Shown here piece by piece: positions 1 through 9,466 of a stretch of 27,181 nt of DNA. Location of the stretch: positions 44,094-71,274 of the forward strand of contig VHZZ01005513.1 of assembly GCA_009801015.1 (NCBI GenBank). Direction: 5' to 3'. The notes beneath the pieces were generated by a model. The model saw only the letters and a program-made list of their open reading frames with translations. It had not been told where the DNA came from and searched no databases. The position numbers were made by a program, and so were the translations under genes. Positions within the stretch are counted from its first letter, which is position 1. Every line of letters starts with the position of its first letter. Origin of the DNA: Silene noctiflora (Eukaryota; Streptophyta; Magnoliopsida; Caryophyllales; Caryophyllaceae).

Positions 1-1756
1 TCCACATGTTTCTCATATTGCTAGACAATCAACTAGGGTGTCCAAGCCACCTTCTTATTTACAACATTATGTTTGCAGTTCAAAGAATAAAAATTGTAAT
101 GCTGTGATTTGTTGTAATACTTTAACTTCTCATTGTGAGTCTTCTCCTTCTTCTACTTGTTGTTCTGTTGTGTCTACTCTTGTTTTGTATACCTCTATTT
201 TAAGTCTACCACAGGAACCAAAGAGTTATAAGGAAGTTATTGTATTCTCTGAATGACAAGCAGCTATTGCTGCTGAGTTTCAAGCTCTAGAAGCCAATAA
301 TACTTGGTCTTTAGTGCCTCTTCCACCTGGCAAGAAAACTATATCCTGCAAATAGGTGTTCAAAGTCAAGCAAAAGTCAGATGGTTCCATTGGAAGGTAC
401 AAAGCCAAGCTAGTTGTTAAAGGATACACACAAAGACAAGGCATTGACTACACTAAAACCTTCTCCCTAGTGGTCAAAATGACAACAATAAGAAGTTTGA
501 TTGTTGTGGCCACAAAGAAAGGTTGGTGCATGACTCAACTAGATGTGAACAATGCTTTCTTGCATGGAGATCTTGATGAAGAAGTATACATGAAGGTTCC
601 TCCTGGTTTGGCTATTTCACATAAGAATTTGGTTTGCAAGTTGGAAAAGTCCCTCTATGGGTTAAAACAGGCATCCAGGCAATCGAATGCCAAGCTAACT
701 CAAGCTTTAAGGTCCAGAGGATATAAACAATCTTTGAATGATTATTCCTTGTTCATTAAGAAGACAAATGGCAAAGTGGTGTTTTTGGCTGTTTATGTGG
801 ATGATATATTGGTAGTAGGTGACAATGCAGCTGAGATTTCAGACTTGAAAAAAATTTTAGATGACACTTTCAAGATCAAAGATTTAGGGAATATTAGTTA
901 TTTCTTGGGTATGTAATTTATTCCAACCAAAGCAGGTTTAGCTATGACTCAAACCAAGTTTGTCAAAGAGCTTATGTCAGAGTCTGGATATGACAAATGC
1001 AGGACAATCACTTGTCCATTGGATTGCAGCATTAAGCTTGATCATGAAGCTGATAATGTCATTGATAATCCAGCAGACTACCGAAATTTAGTTGGCAAAT
1101 TGAACTATCTTACCAACACAAGACCAGATATTACCTTTGCAGCTAAATTATTAAATCAATTTATTGCTTTTCCTAGGCAACAACATTGGGATGTTGCCAC
1201 ACATGTTCTCAAATATATTGTCAGAGACGTATATCAGGGTATTTTGTTCAATAACAAGTCTTCTTTTCTTTTAGAAGGTTACTATTATGCAGATTAGGCA
1301 TCTTGCTCTCACACCAGAAAGTCAGTTAGTGGCTTTGTTATTTTCCTGGAGGTAGCTTGCTTTCATGGAAATCTAAGAAGCAGCAAACAGTCTCCTTGTC
1401 CATTGCAGAGGCTGTATACAGGTCTCTTAGACGTCTCACTGCTGAACTTGTTTGGCTAAGCAGGTTTTTGTCTGAATTGGGAGTCCCTCATTTGGCTCCA
1501 ATAATACATGTCAAATGTGACAGTCGAGTAGCCATCCATATCACCAAAAACCCAGTCTTTAATGAACGCACTAAGCATATTGACCCAGACTGTCATTTTG
1601 TCAGGGAAAAACTCATGGATGGGTTGATCAGTTTGTCTTATGTTCCAACTAAACAACAACCTGCAGATCTCTTTACAAAAGCCCTTTCTGGTCCTCAACA
1701 CAATCTGCTGCAAAACAAGTTGAGGTTGTTCCTTACACCCTCCAACTTGAGAGGGG
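1..1756 (+). pseudogene. Ty1/copia polyprotein 3' half (reverse transcriptase and RNase H), decayed
   Basis: Retrotransposon pol remnant. Reading one frame (positions 38-1297) and then the next (1357-1776) gives the classic copia order. First comes the pre-RT linker with an R-Q-S-T-R-V-S-K-P-P motif near the left edge. Then comes the RT core with [20 protein letters not shown] and the catalytic YVDDILVVG (about 800-825). RNase H follows with SWKSKKQQTVSLS, the KHID motif and a C-terminal PADLFTKAL. The copy is dead. There are in-frame stops at about 254, 353, 914 and 1295, and a 1-base frameshift near 1350 in the glycine run before the SWKSKK motif. Gag, protease and integrase lie off the left edge. 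A polypurine tract (gagaggggtg, about 1749-1758) leads straight into the LTR. Element type is certain; the lineage within copia was not determined. Confidence 0.95.
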
Positions 1757-1974
1757 TGTTGGAATATAAGGATTAGTTAAGTCAGTTAACAGTTTGTTAG
1801 ACTGTTAACCGACATCCGAAAATTCAGTTATTTTGTTTAAGTCGGTTTATCTATTGATCATATGTACAGATTATTTCATAGAATATCAATAAAATTCTTA
1901 CATTCAATCTCATATATAATTCTTTCTATTCTCTATGTTCTCTCTCTCTATTTTCTCAATCATCATATCACACA
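1757..1974 (+). repeat. 3' LTR of the copia element
   Basis: The LTR starts with TGTTGG immediately after the polypurine tract that ends the copia coding region. It carries an AATAAA-type signal near 1889, a pyrimidine-rich tail, and a probable CA end between 1970 and 1974. The exact end is uncertain because the 5' LTR and the other target-site duplicate lie outside the window. Length about 215-220 bp, short as is usual for copia. DNA to its right (from about 1978) aligns with the leader and promoter of the small gene at 6.7-6.8 kb, so that alignment also bounds the insertion. Confidence 0.8.
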
Positions 1975-1977
1975 TTC

Positions 1978-2640
1978 ATGATGAAGATGATCAGACATCT
2001 TCAATGTTGTTATGCTAGAAAGAATAGTGTGAAGTCCATATTTATAGACTGGAGTCATCAAGAAGAGCGTAATAAGATTTTCTTGGTTAAGAAATGCATG
2101 TTTTTTATTTCTCAAACATGCTAAATTTAGTTTGTTTTGCGTATCCTCTATACACCTCAATTATTGGTGTAAAATAACTGGTAAGTGGCTCCTTCCTGAT
2201 AAAAACAAAAGGAGAATTTGGATGAATGTCCTTTGTACAAGACCATTCTACGTGTTAAAAAGCCGACGTAGGAAAATGCAAAATGTACTAGATATTCTCT
2301 TCGTTCTAATCAATTATTTATATTTACTTTATAATTGAGGTAATTTTAAAGAAATGCAAACAAATAATTGAAAGGGAGAAACGTATCGAGTTGTATATGT
2401 TACAGATGTGACGTTTTTAAGGGCATGTAAAATTATTTGGTGCAATTGATATGTTATGGTTCATTGTACATTCCCGTATATGGTTTGTTCGTCCATCCAC
2501 GTTCCACACATCATTGCATGACAAAGATAATTTGTCAAACGTATGTATGAACTAAACCACTCTCTAGGCTGCGGTTTTAAAATGTCAAATATACAAAGAT
2601 TGGTCTCTCTTTTGAACTGGTGATGTGTATTATGAATAAT
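1978..2640 (-). pseudogene. Duplicated promoter and leader of the small jasmonate-induced-like gene (copy A)
   Basis: This stretch aligns along its length with 6757-7390, upstream of the intact small gene. Shared landmarks in order are: an atgaagat leader motif; a TATA box read on the minus strand as CTATAAATA (about 2038-2047); a shared block ending in tagtttgttttgc; 'cctcaattatt'; 'cgtgttaaaaagccgac' versus 'cgtgttgaaaaaccgac'; and 'aaccactctct' followed by 'ggtctctcttttgaactgg'. Copy A lacks the palindromic MITE present in copy B. No coding exon of the paralogue is present, because copia DNA begins where the leader should continue. The rest of the gene, if it exists, would be left of the window. 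Confidence 0.75.
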
Positions 2641-2754
2641 TAAGTAATCTTAATTGATAATCTTTCAAAATTTCTCCAATATTAATAACAATTATAATCT
2701 TATATGTAATCTACGCTTTGTAAGGTGTATCTTATATCTTATTAGTTCACTCAG

Positions 2755-2995
2755 TTTACCCATGGGGCGAAAAAACACGGTCTGCCAGCCCGCTTCCTCA
2801 GTGGGGTCGGGCTCCGGCCAATGCCTGCAGCCTTGGTCCGTAAAAAAGTTGAAAAAAAAGGTTAGATATTTTTTATGCAAGCCGAGTTCGGGCCAGACTT
2901 AAGGAGCTCCAGCGTGAATCCTCACATGGGTCCAACCAAATGTATGACTGGCCAAGCCCGCACTAGCCCGACAAGATGCCCACCCCGAGGTTAGG
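2755..2995. repeat. GC-rich degenerate repeat, origin unclear
   Basis: An abrupt GC-rich island in AT-rich DNA, with runs such as gtcgggctccgg and gccgagttcgggcc. Composition and wording resemble non-autonomous hAT-type elements like the one at 3224-3507. I could not identify convincing terminal inverted repeats or target duplicates, so the class is not assigned. Open frames here are compositional and show no domain. Confidence 0.4.
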
Positions 2996-3223
2996 TATTT
3001 TAACTTATATATATTCCGTTATAAACATTGTTCGTTAATAATAATAGTTATGGGATCTTTCTCTATCAAATTCCTTCTTGCTCATTCCTCTTTTAGGCAA
3101 ATTCTCATTTTAAACAGACCTTTTCTATTTCAGTATTATCTATTTCAGTATTATGGGCTACTAGCCTACTATATATTAAATTTGTGTTTTTATCATATTG
3201 ATTTTTCTTTCGATTGCTTCAGG

Positions 3224-3507
3224 TAGAGCTGTCTTCGGGTCGGGTCTGACTCACTTGGCTAGGCCTTGACCAGGCCAGAGGAAGGGGCGGGCTTGGTCGG
3301 GCTGGGAATGTTTTTGACCCGGGCCAGACTCGTGGAAGATGAGCCTTTGTATCTTTATTTTTTATACTAAATTGGCAGGGTAAGTGTGGGTCGAGTTTGG
3401 GTTTTGGGACCCGGGCCACACCATAGATGGGGGGTGGGCTTGGCGAGTCGGGTCGAGCCAGGTCAGGCCGTAGAGAAAGAGAGCTCGCTGGCAGTTGGCC
3501 AGCTCTA
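3224..3507. mobile_element. Non-autonomous hAT MITE (284 bp)
   Basis: Termini are TAGAGCTGTC on the left and, in reverse complement, TAGAGCTGGC on the right (9 of 10 match). They are flanked by 8-bp target duplicates gcttcagg (3216-3223) and gcttcacg (3508-3515), 7 of 8 identical. Eight-base duplicates and TAGNGCTG-type termini are typical of the hAT superfamily. The interior is GC-rich (gggtcgggt motifs) with no transposase coding. It sits in the spacer of duplicated block A and is absent from block B. Confidence 0.8.
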
Positions 3508-3624
3508 GCTTCACGATCTTATATCAACTTGTTTGACTCGAAAAGACATCATCAAAAGCAAGGAATTCCGAAATATATAATACAACTTCTCATTTTCCAT
3601 TTTATTAACTTTAGTTTTATCTTT

Positions 3625-4366
3625 CATATTTTTCATTGCGTTGAGGGGCAAAACTTAGCAGCCCCTACCAGCCTTTCCTCGGTCATCTAATGAACCTGAT
3701 AAATGAACCACAATCGCAGTTCATCTTGATAAATGCAGACGATTAGCACTCGCCGGATGAACCTTGCTTATGAGGCGGATGTACACAATTTCTTCAAGTT
3801 TCTGTCACAATTGAGCAACGCACTTGTACTGTTAACCACCAGAATGACATGCCACAAACAATCAACACGTACGATACCTTACGATCTATAAGCTTCAAAA
3901 GTATAAGGGTTTACCTGGGATAAAAGTAATTATTAAAATTGGTTTATAGAGCTCAAAATAAGGGACAAGTAGAGGAGATCCGCGGTAAGTGGCAGTAGTG
4001 CATGATGGAAGAGCATGTGGGTAACATTTCCTTCATAAAGAGGTAATTATTACCCTCTCATCCTTGTTTTTACCTTTCGTCCTTTTACCTTCCGGTCGTA
4101 CTAATCTCCTGCATTTTTTTAGCTCATTTTAGCGTTATTACCTTAGTAACTATTCTCCCCATTCCATTCCATTCCATGCAAGTCTTAAAAGTTGGTTTTT
4201 GGATGAGAGTAATTATTAGAGGAATAATAATGCTTAAAATGAGAAAAAAGAGTAAGAGATTGTTGGTTGGTAGTGGTAGTGGAGGATGGTAACTCTTCTC
4301 CCATAAGGAGATCACTATAGCCCTATTTTCCTCATCTCCACCTTCCACCTTCCACCGCCACCACAT
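3625..4366 (-). pseudogene. Truncated duplicate of the PIG-U 3' end (last exon, flanking intron and 3' DNA)
   Basis: Aligns collinearly with 10118-10750. The last PIG-U exon is recognisable on the minus strand at about 3770-3850 and reads ILVVNSTSALLNCD and onward to a stop, close to the intact exon (ILVVDSTSAMLNCD). The splice acceptor is changed: the cag of the intact gene reads cat here, so AG is lost at the normal position. The codons just before the stop also differ, with one extra residue. DNA to the right matches the last PIG-U intron, with about 60 bp extra in this copy. No other PIG-U exon lies nearby, so this is a hitch-hiking fragment of a segmental duplication. Its introns show it is not a processed pseudogene. 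Confidence 0.85.
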
Positions 4367-4439
4367 CGGATTATTATTCACCTTTAGGCTTGTTACGTTA
4401 AACACTAGGAACCCTAGTCTATTTCTCTACTTTCCTACT

Positions 4440-5360
4440 TTGCAATTGGATCTCCAATCTTTCATCAATTTATAATCAATCTTTTTTCGTTATTTAATTT
4501 ATTTTTGTTATTAATTATGTCTTCCTTTATCATGTTTATTGTTGTTACCATCATTATGAGTAGCTAATTTTGTATCTAGGATGAAGGGGAACAACGAATA
4601 GGAGTAATAGTCTATTAATTGCTTAGAAAGACTATCGCTTGATTATTGTTTAATTTGATTAGTTAATTAATGGCATGATTAATTGATGGAAAATGAGATA
4701 GCGCCACCGGGTGGATAAAATGGTAAATTGTTTAAGTATTTTGAATTTCTTTCTCTTGATTTTTAAATTTTAAACAAACTAATGGCAAAGGGTATTTTAG
4801 GCACTCCAAATATTACAGTTAGTTACAACAAATTTATAATGTTTGTTTTAAAGATTTAGCTGAAATATTTCCAGTTGTTATCCACAGAATTTTATAGGCA
4901 AAGATAGAACTCCAAATTTTTTTGGAGGAGAGTCCATACATTGCTACCCATTACTAGCATGAGTACGCCATTATCTATAAACAAATTTGTATTACAGCCG
5001 ACCGGATTAATGCTAAGAAAAGCTTACAATAATTGAGTAGACAGACTTAATTAGTTATAGTGACTGCATGTTAAGCACCGATTTAAAGGACATATAGTAT
5101 ATACCAACCGGATATATAACCTTAGCTAGTCTGTTTATGTTAGTTAATTGACCCTATCTAAATCCCCTAATTGATATTCATTAATTGTGCAACCGAAATC
5201 CCTATACTTGTTTTATATATTTGATATCGTCTTAATTGCAATCGATATCGTCTTAATTAGAATCAGTTCAATCAATGTGTGACCCAATAACCTTTAATCT
5301 ATTTATAGATAAGTAGCAGTTTATTACGTTTCCTTATGATTTGACCCATGACTTCACTAC
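4440..5360 (+). repeat. Dispersed LTR-like repeat, copy A
   Basis: Aligns with 19060-20045 in the same orientation. Shared phrases include atgagtagctaattt, 'actatcgcttgattattg' versus 'gattatcgcttaattattg', 'cttacaataattgagtagacagactt' versus 'cttacaatagttggtagaacaaactt', and 'tctatgtttattaattgac'-like text. The text resembles LTR or leader DNA of plant Gypsy elements, but I see no coding domain, PBS or clear termini, so the class is inferred. Copy A lies at the right end of duplicated block A, close to the duplication junction. It lacks the MITE found in copy B. Confidence 0.55.
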
Positions 5361-5560
5361 TATCGGCATATTTAGGACCTGTTTGATACATTTTTGCATG
5401 GAAATGCGACTTAGCCCTGTTAAATTGGTGTTGTTGCCAGGAAAACGGTGTATTTACGGCTTGTTATTTGAAGTTGTTGTTCCTTAAGACATTTCTCGTT
5501 TGGGACGTGCATGCTACTATATATTTAAAAGCGTTTGATTCTAAAAGGAAAGTAGCATCA
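5361..5560. other. Spacer without recognised features
   Basis: AT-rich DNA between the dispersed repeat and the poly(A) signal of the small gene. I see no coding potential and no clear repeat boundary. Confidence 0.5.
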
Positions 5561-5570
5561 TTTATTTATT
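5561..5570 (-). terminator. Candidate poly(A) signal of the small gene
   Basis: On the minus strand this reads AATAAATAAA, about 85-95 nt downstream of the stop codon at 5656. That is a usual position for a plant near-upstream element. The cleavage site was not determined. Confidence 0.4.
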
Positions 5571-5655
5571 AATCCCTATAATCCATACTATGGGATATTA
5601 TCAACATTAGATGATGATGCTCGTTACTCATATTACAACACAAGCATTATTAGCT

Positions 5656-6270
5656 CTAATTGTAGAATGTTGCAAATGCATTGACACCAGACATTTCAGC
5701 AACAACTCTGCCTCCAAGGATATGGTCATTGTACTCGGTTTTCTTTCCGGCCAGACCCAATTTAACTTCCACCACATTCCAGTCGACTGGCCCAATCGGC
5801 CCTGCTTCCGCATAAGCCTGTTCAAATATACGTTATGAAAAACGAGTCAGATGAGGCTAGCTAATTGAAAGAGCGAATATGACTTTTAATAACGAGTTCA
5901 GGTTGATATTTAAGAGGATATATACCTTGCCAGCTGGGCTGTCAAAAGCGACAACAAACTTACGAGCAGTGGTATCATCACCATCAGCATAGACCATACC
6001 GAACTTGACACCCGGAGGGAGAGTGCCTTGTTGCCTAGTGTTGACACCGGTGTTGACAGGAAGCGGAGGGTAATTAGTCAGAGTACGGCCGTGCCAAAAG
6101 TGCCTCTCGATTTGATGCACACGTCCCTTGGAAAAATTCCTGATGTTGGTTTGCATCACTAGTTCCTGAGACGACCTTGTCTCTTTGTCTTCCAATTCCT
6201 GCTTCAACTTCTCCAATTCAGCATCTTCGTTCTTCACTTGGAATACTTCTACTGTCATCTCGGCCGCCAT
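5656..6270 (-). CDS. Small two-exon protein, tentatively jasmonate-induced-protein-like
   Basis: Coding exons 6270-5926 and 5817-5656 are joined across a 108-bp intron (AAG|gtatat ... tgaacag|GCT), giving 168 residues. The ATG at 6270 is the first in frame and follows a 5'UTR acceptor. Residues 14-34 are charged and heptad-like, a possible short coiled coil. Residues 59-62 are WHGR, followed by YPPLP, then GVKFGMVYADGDD (about 87-99) and FVVAFD (105-110). Exon 2 carries AYAEAGPIGPVDW and a C-terminal ILGGRVVAEMSG. There is no signal peptide or membrane segment, so it is probably cytosolic. The pattern (WHG, YP, GxVY, a hydrophobic strand, KAYAE) resembles 23-kDa jasmonate-induced proteins, a stress-linked plant family of unclear biochemical role. 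This rests on motif layout alone. That the gene is real is much surer than its family. Confidence 0.8.
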
Positions 6271-6293
6271 CGTAGACTGATCTTTTGCTTAGC

Positions 6294-6724
6294 CTGTAAG
6301 TTCAGCTTTACATTAAGGTATGTATGCGTAGGGGCGTCAATGATGTGCATGAAAGTAATTACTGTACCACATTTGCCCCCGGGTTTATCACTTCATCGTA
6401 CATCCTACCCAATAAGTATATTAGAATTACCCACACTCTCCACTAATAATAATGCAAAATCTGAGTGAAATACGATTAAAGGTTTATCGCTGATTAGGGT
6501 TTATGATAATCTTGTACACCGATATATCCTTAAAAATTTCAAAGATATAATAGTATGATACTCAGTAAAATAATCTTAATCGGAGATAAATAATTATCTC
6601 CAATATTCCTAATAGCGGGAATTTTTAAGCAATCGTTAATTTTAAACCATAGTCACTTCATAATAACCATGTACTCGCCTATATTATCGAGAGAATTAAT
6701 ATAAAAATAAAAATATTACTATAC
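6294..6724 (-). other. 5'UTR intron of the small gene
   Basis: The donor CAG|GTATAG at 6725/6724 and the acceptor TTACAG|GCT at 6294/6293 frame a 431-bp leader intron. The inferred non-coding first exon runs from about 6785 to 6725, and the second leader segment is 6293-6271, just before the ATG. Donor and acceptor both fit plant consensus and the donor lies a sensible distance below the TATA box. It is a prediction without transcript support. Confidence 0.6.
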
Positions 6725-6810
6725 CTGAGAGATTTTGTTAACTTAAGTAAGATTGATTTTATGAAGATATAAGGTGGTGTTGTGCAAGAAAGAAGAGTGT
6801 CAAGTCCAAT

Positions 6811-6820
6811 ATTTATAGAC
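6811..6820 (-). promoter_or_regulatory. TATA box of the small gene
   Basis: The minus strand reads GTCTATAAAT(A). The expected transcription start is about 30 bp downstream, near 6785, just before the leader exon. The same box with the same flanks is kept in duplicated copy A at about 2038-2047. Confidence 0.65.
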
Positions 6821-7064
6821 AATATTCATTAAGATCACTTGATCTCTTGCTCTTCTCAGATGGACTCTCAATCCTACCATCCACGTAGCAAATGCCTGTG
6901 TTTTTTAATTTCTTAAACGTGCTAAATTTAGTTTGTTTTGCCTTATCCTCTAAAAACCTCAATTATTGTTGTACAGAACCATTATATACAGAACCATTAC
7001 ACGTGTTGAAAAACCGACTTAGAAAAATGCAAAACCGACGTAAAAGTGTACTATGTTGGCGTTC

Positions 7065-7258
7065 AGCACATTCAAAGCGTCTTGCTTGTGACGGTCTGAC
7101 AGATAGTGTCCCTCTCACAATAAGGCAAGTAAGAGGGCAAGTGGGGGGAAATAGAGCATTCAATGGTTGGGTCACTTGCATATTGTAAAAGGAGAACTAT
7201 TCGTTTTCAGCTTGTAGTGAATAGTGTCCGTCTTCAATGAGAATTTGTGCAACACATT
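7065..7258. mobile_element. Palindromic MITE, copy 1 (left arm shortened)
   Basis: Shares with 7893-8107 the left phrase 'gatagtgtccctctcacaataaggcaagta', the middle 'gcaagtgggg...aaat(a/g)gagca', and the right phrase 'tagtgtccgtcttcaa(t/c)gagaatttgtg'. The left arm lacks about 20 bp that pair with the right arm in copy 2, so the palindrome is incomplete. It lies within the promoter-distal part of the small gene's upstream region and is absent from duplicate copy A. Confidence 0.65.
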
Positions 7259-7487
7259 AATGACAACGATCATTTATCAGACGCATGTATTAACTAAATC
7301 ACTCTCTAATCCATGGATTGAAATGCTAATGCCCAAGATCGGTCTCTATTTTGAACTCGCGAGGTATATTATGGATACAATATTTATCAAATATAATAAA
7401 ATTAAAAATATGCGGGCTAAATTAACATTTTATTAAGAATAAAAACATTTGTCAAATATTAAAATTAATTAATAATAAAAAATAAAA

Positions 7488-7613
7488 CGAGCAACGAGCT
7501 TCCAATCCGAGCTCTACTAAGCTCGAAATCAGTTTTGACCGATTTCAAGCCGAGTTTTGACTGAGCTAATTTTGAAGGCTCTCTGAGCCAGCTCAGATCA
7601 TTTACACCCCTAC
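7488..7613. mobile_element. hAT-like element end (truncated)
   Basis: Contains gagctcgaaatc / gagccagctcag wording typical of plant hAT non-autonomous elements and ends in tttacacccctac, whose reverse complement (gtaggggtgtaaa) resembles a common plant hAT terminus. No matching left terminus was found, so the element is truncated or too diverged. Confidence 0.4.
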
Positions 7614-7892
7614 CCACTGACATGAGGGATAAATATTAAATTGATTTTTAATGAACATAAAAACTATCTCATGATTGATTTCAGAATATTACGTCGTGAG
7701 TTGTTCCTTTGAACATCCTCAACCATAAGGATGACTCTATGTGTCAAAGTGAGGAAGAGAAGAAGGCTTTCAACAATGAGGATTGTGCAGTGAATAGTTG
7801 AGGAAATAAACGCTGTGTGCAAAACCAAGGAACAAAACGGGGTGCTCCGTCCGTCGTTACTCCAAAGTGGGTGGACCCACTTTTTCTTCAAA

Positions 7893-8107
7893 AATATTTA
7901 CAAAAGCTTCTTGCCTGTGACAGGTACTATTCGTCACAAGCTGAAGATGGATAGTGTCTCTCTCACAATAAGGCAAGTATGAGAGCAAGTGGGGGAAAAT
8001 GGAGCACCCCATGGTTGGTGTCACTTGCATATTGTGAGAGGGGCACTATCCATCTTCAGCTTGTGACGGATAGTGTCCGTCTTCAACGAGAATTTGTGAA
8101 ATATTTA
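7893..8107. mobile_element. Palindromic MITE, copy 2
   Basis: Long inverted arms: the 24 bases at 7933-7956 (gtcacaagctgaagatgg...) pair perfectly with 8044-8067. Pairing extends outward with mismatches to aaatattt at both ends and inward through ctctcacaata / tattgtgagag. Length is about 215 bp with no coding. The superfamily is uncertain because target duplicates are not clear. Confidence 0.7.
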
Positions 8108-8950
8108 ATGGTGTTTGTATTTATTTAGTTAATTATTTTGTCTTCAAAATAATTTTTCACTAATAATTAATTTGTTTTTACTTTTTTCGAAAAAAATGTT
8201 TACACCATAATTCCTAATTTTTTTCCTCTACAAATAGGTAGTAATATTGATATATATTCACATACTTTTCCTTCTCTTCCTTCTTTGATTTTCTTTACTC
8301 TATTAAATATCGTTTCTTTAGTGAGCTTTTATCATTCGTAATTTGTGGGGTAAATTGAATAATATTGATAAAAACGATTACATTGATAACTGACAACGGT
8401 CTTTTAATTTATTGTATTTTCTTTATCGTTTTATATTTTCTTGTGTTTAATTTACCAATGTAATATTTTGCGTGTTGTTTTAAATATTGTATTAATGTAA
8501 CCTTGTAAAATATTGTTTTAAATGCTATGTCTTTTATATTTTAGAAATTGTCTTGGAAAATATGTTTTTTTAAAGAAAAAAATGTCTTACCTTTTTTCTA
8601 TAATAAAACCGGAGTCGATAAAATTATCGAGTTGAAAACCCGGACAAATTACAAAAATAAATTTTTAATGTAAAAAATGTGTGGGGTATGTTAAAGTAAG
8701 AGAGATAAATGATGAAAGAGAATGATGAGGAATAATTGTAAATTATTGTTGAAGGTGTAAAATTAAAAAGTTAAGGAATAATAAGGTGGATGAGTAAGAA
8801 GTGATAAGAGAGACTGGGATGAGGAATAAAATGGTGAGGATGGTCTTACATGCAAATCGTCTCCTCATGTAGTTTAATTAATGTCCGGCCCGAATCATTA
8901 AATCAATGCATTTTGACGCCATTATACTGCAAGTTTGCAACACCGTGAAC
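8108..8950. other. AT-rich spacer inside the inverted-repeat interval
   Basis: Poly-T and poly-A rich DNA with no ORF showing a domain. The right part (about 8700-8850) is purine-rich with repeated gatgaggaat and aaaatggtgagg phrases. Nothing else could be assigned. Confidence 0.4.
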
Positions 8951-9189
8951 TGGAGTAACGACGGACGGAGCACGAGTTGACCGGAATAAGGTCAGGTGAA
9001 GTGGGTTGCCGAGGGAGGTGGAGGCAAGGGAGATAAAAAAAATCAATTGAGGAAGGAGGAAAAAAAATGACGAGAGTAACATTGTAAAAAATGTATGTGA
9101 AAAAGTAATGCGTACGTGAAAAATCACGATCCTTTTATTTTATTAGCTTTAGTTTTAATCTTCGTGCTTTTTAATATGTTTTCTATAAA

Positions 9190-9423
9190 TCCCCTTACTA
9201 TTAAAGCTAAGTCATTTAAAGGCTTCTGATTGATTCCCTGATTTAAGAGAATTTTTTTCATTTTATAAAGTTGACCCCACCACAAACTTGTCTTGAATTA
9301 TTTAACATCATTTCATTCAATTATTATTTCTAAATATGATGTCTAATTATCGTAGTAACTAACATATTTCGTATGTTATCTAAAAATCAACCCGTGTATT
9401 TTTTTGTACGGGATTAAAACTAG
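9190..9423 (+). mobile_element. Small non-autonomous Helitron (234 bp)
   Basis: Begins TCCCCTTACTATTAAAG directly after an A and ends with CTAG followed by T, as expected for insertion between A and T with no target duplicate. A subterminal hairpin (cccgt ... acggg, about 9391-9412) precedes the CTAG end by a few bases. The start closely matches that of the Helitron at 14069 (TCCCCCTTACTACTAAG), so the two are one family. No Rep/helicase coding. Confidence 0.7.
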
Positions 9424-9466
9424 TTAGCTGAAAAAAACAATGAGCTTGTAATGGGGATTATAATTT

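Larger units (their letters stand above)
6757..7390 (-). repeat. Duplicated promoter region, copy B (upstream of the intact small gene)
   Basis: Right-hand partner of 1978-2640. It carries the working TATA box and leader start and, unlike copy A, contains a palindromic MITE (about 7065-7258). Similarity resumes beyond the MITE at 'atgacaacgatcatttatcagacgcatgtattaac', matching copy A 'atgacaaagataatttgtcaaacgtatgtatgaac'. Confidence 0.75.
7842..8973. mobile_element. Candidate TIR element bounded by 23-bp perfect inverted repeats
   Basis: The 23-base segment at 7842-7864 (begins gtgctccgtccg) is exactly the reverse complement of 8951-8973. The 1132-bp interval contains palindromic MITE copy 2 and AT-rich DNA with no coding domain. 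I could not find a convincing target duplicate outside the arms. It may therefore be a TIR element that took in another MITE, or two opposite copies of one short repeat. Confidence 0.4.

Noticed and set aside
1456..1713. Minus-strand ORF opposite copia RNase H
   Set aside because: It is an antisense shadow of the retrotransposon coding strand.
3219..3690. Short ORFs on both strands in the GC-rich segment
   Set aside because: They lie mostly within the hAT MITE and arise from its base composition.
3625..4366. Dispersed transposon shared with 10118-10750
   Set aside because: The shared DNA contains the true PIG-U last exon in place and sits in order with the second shared block, so segmental duplication explains it better.
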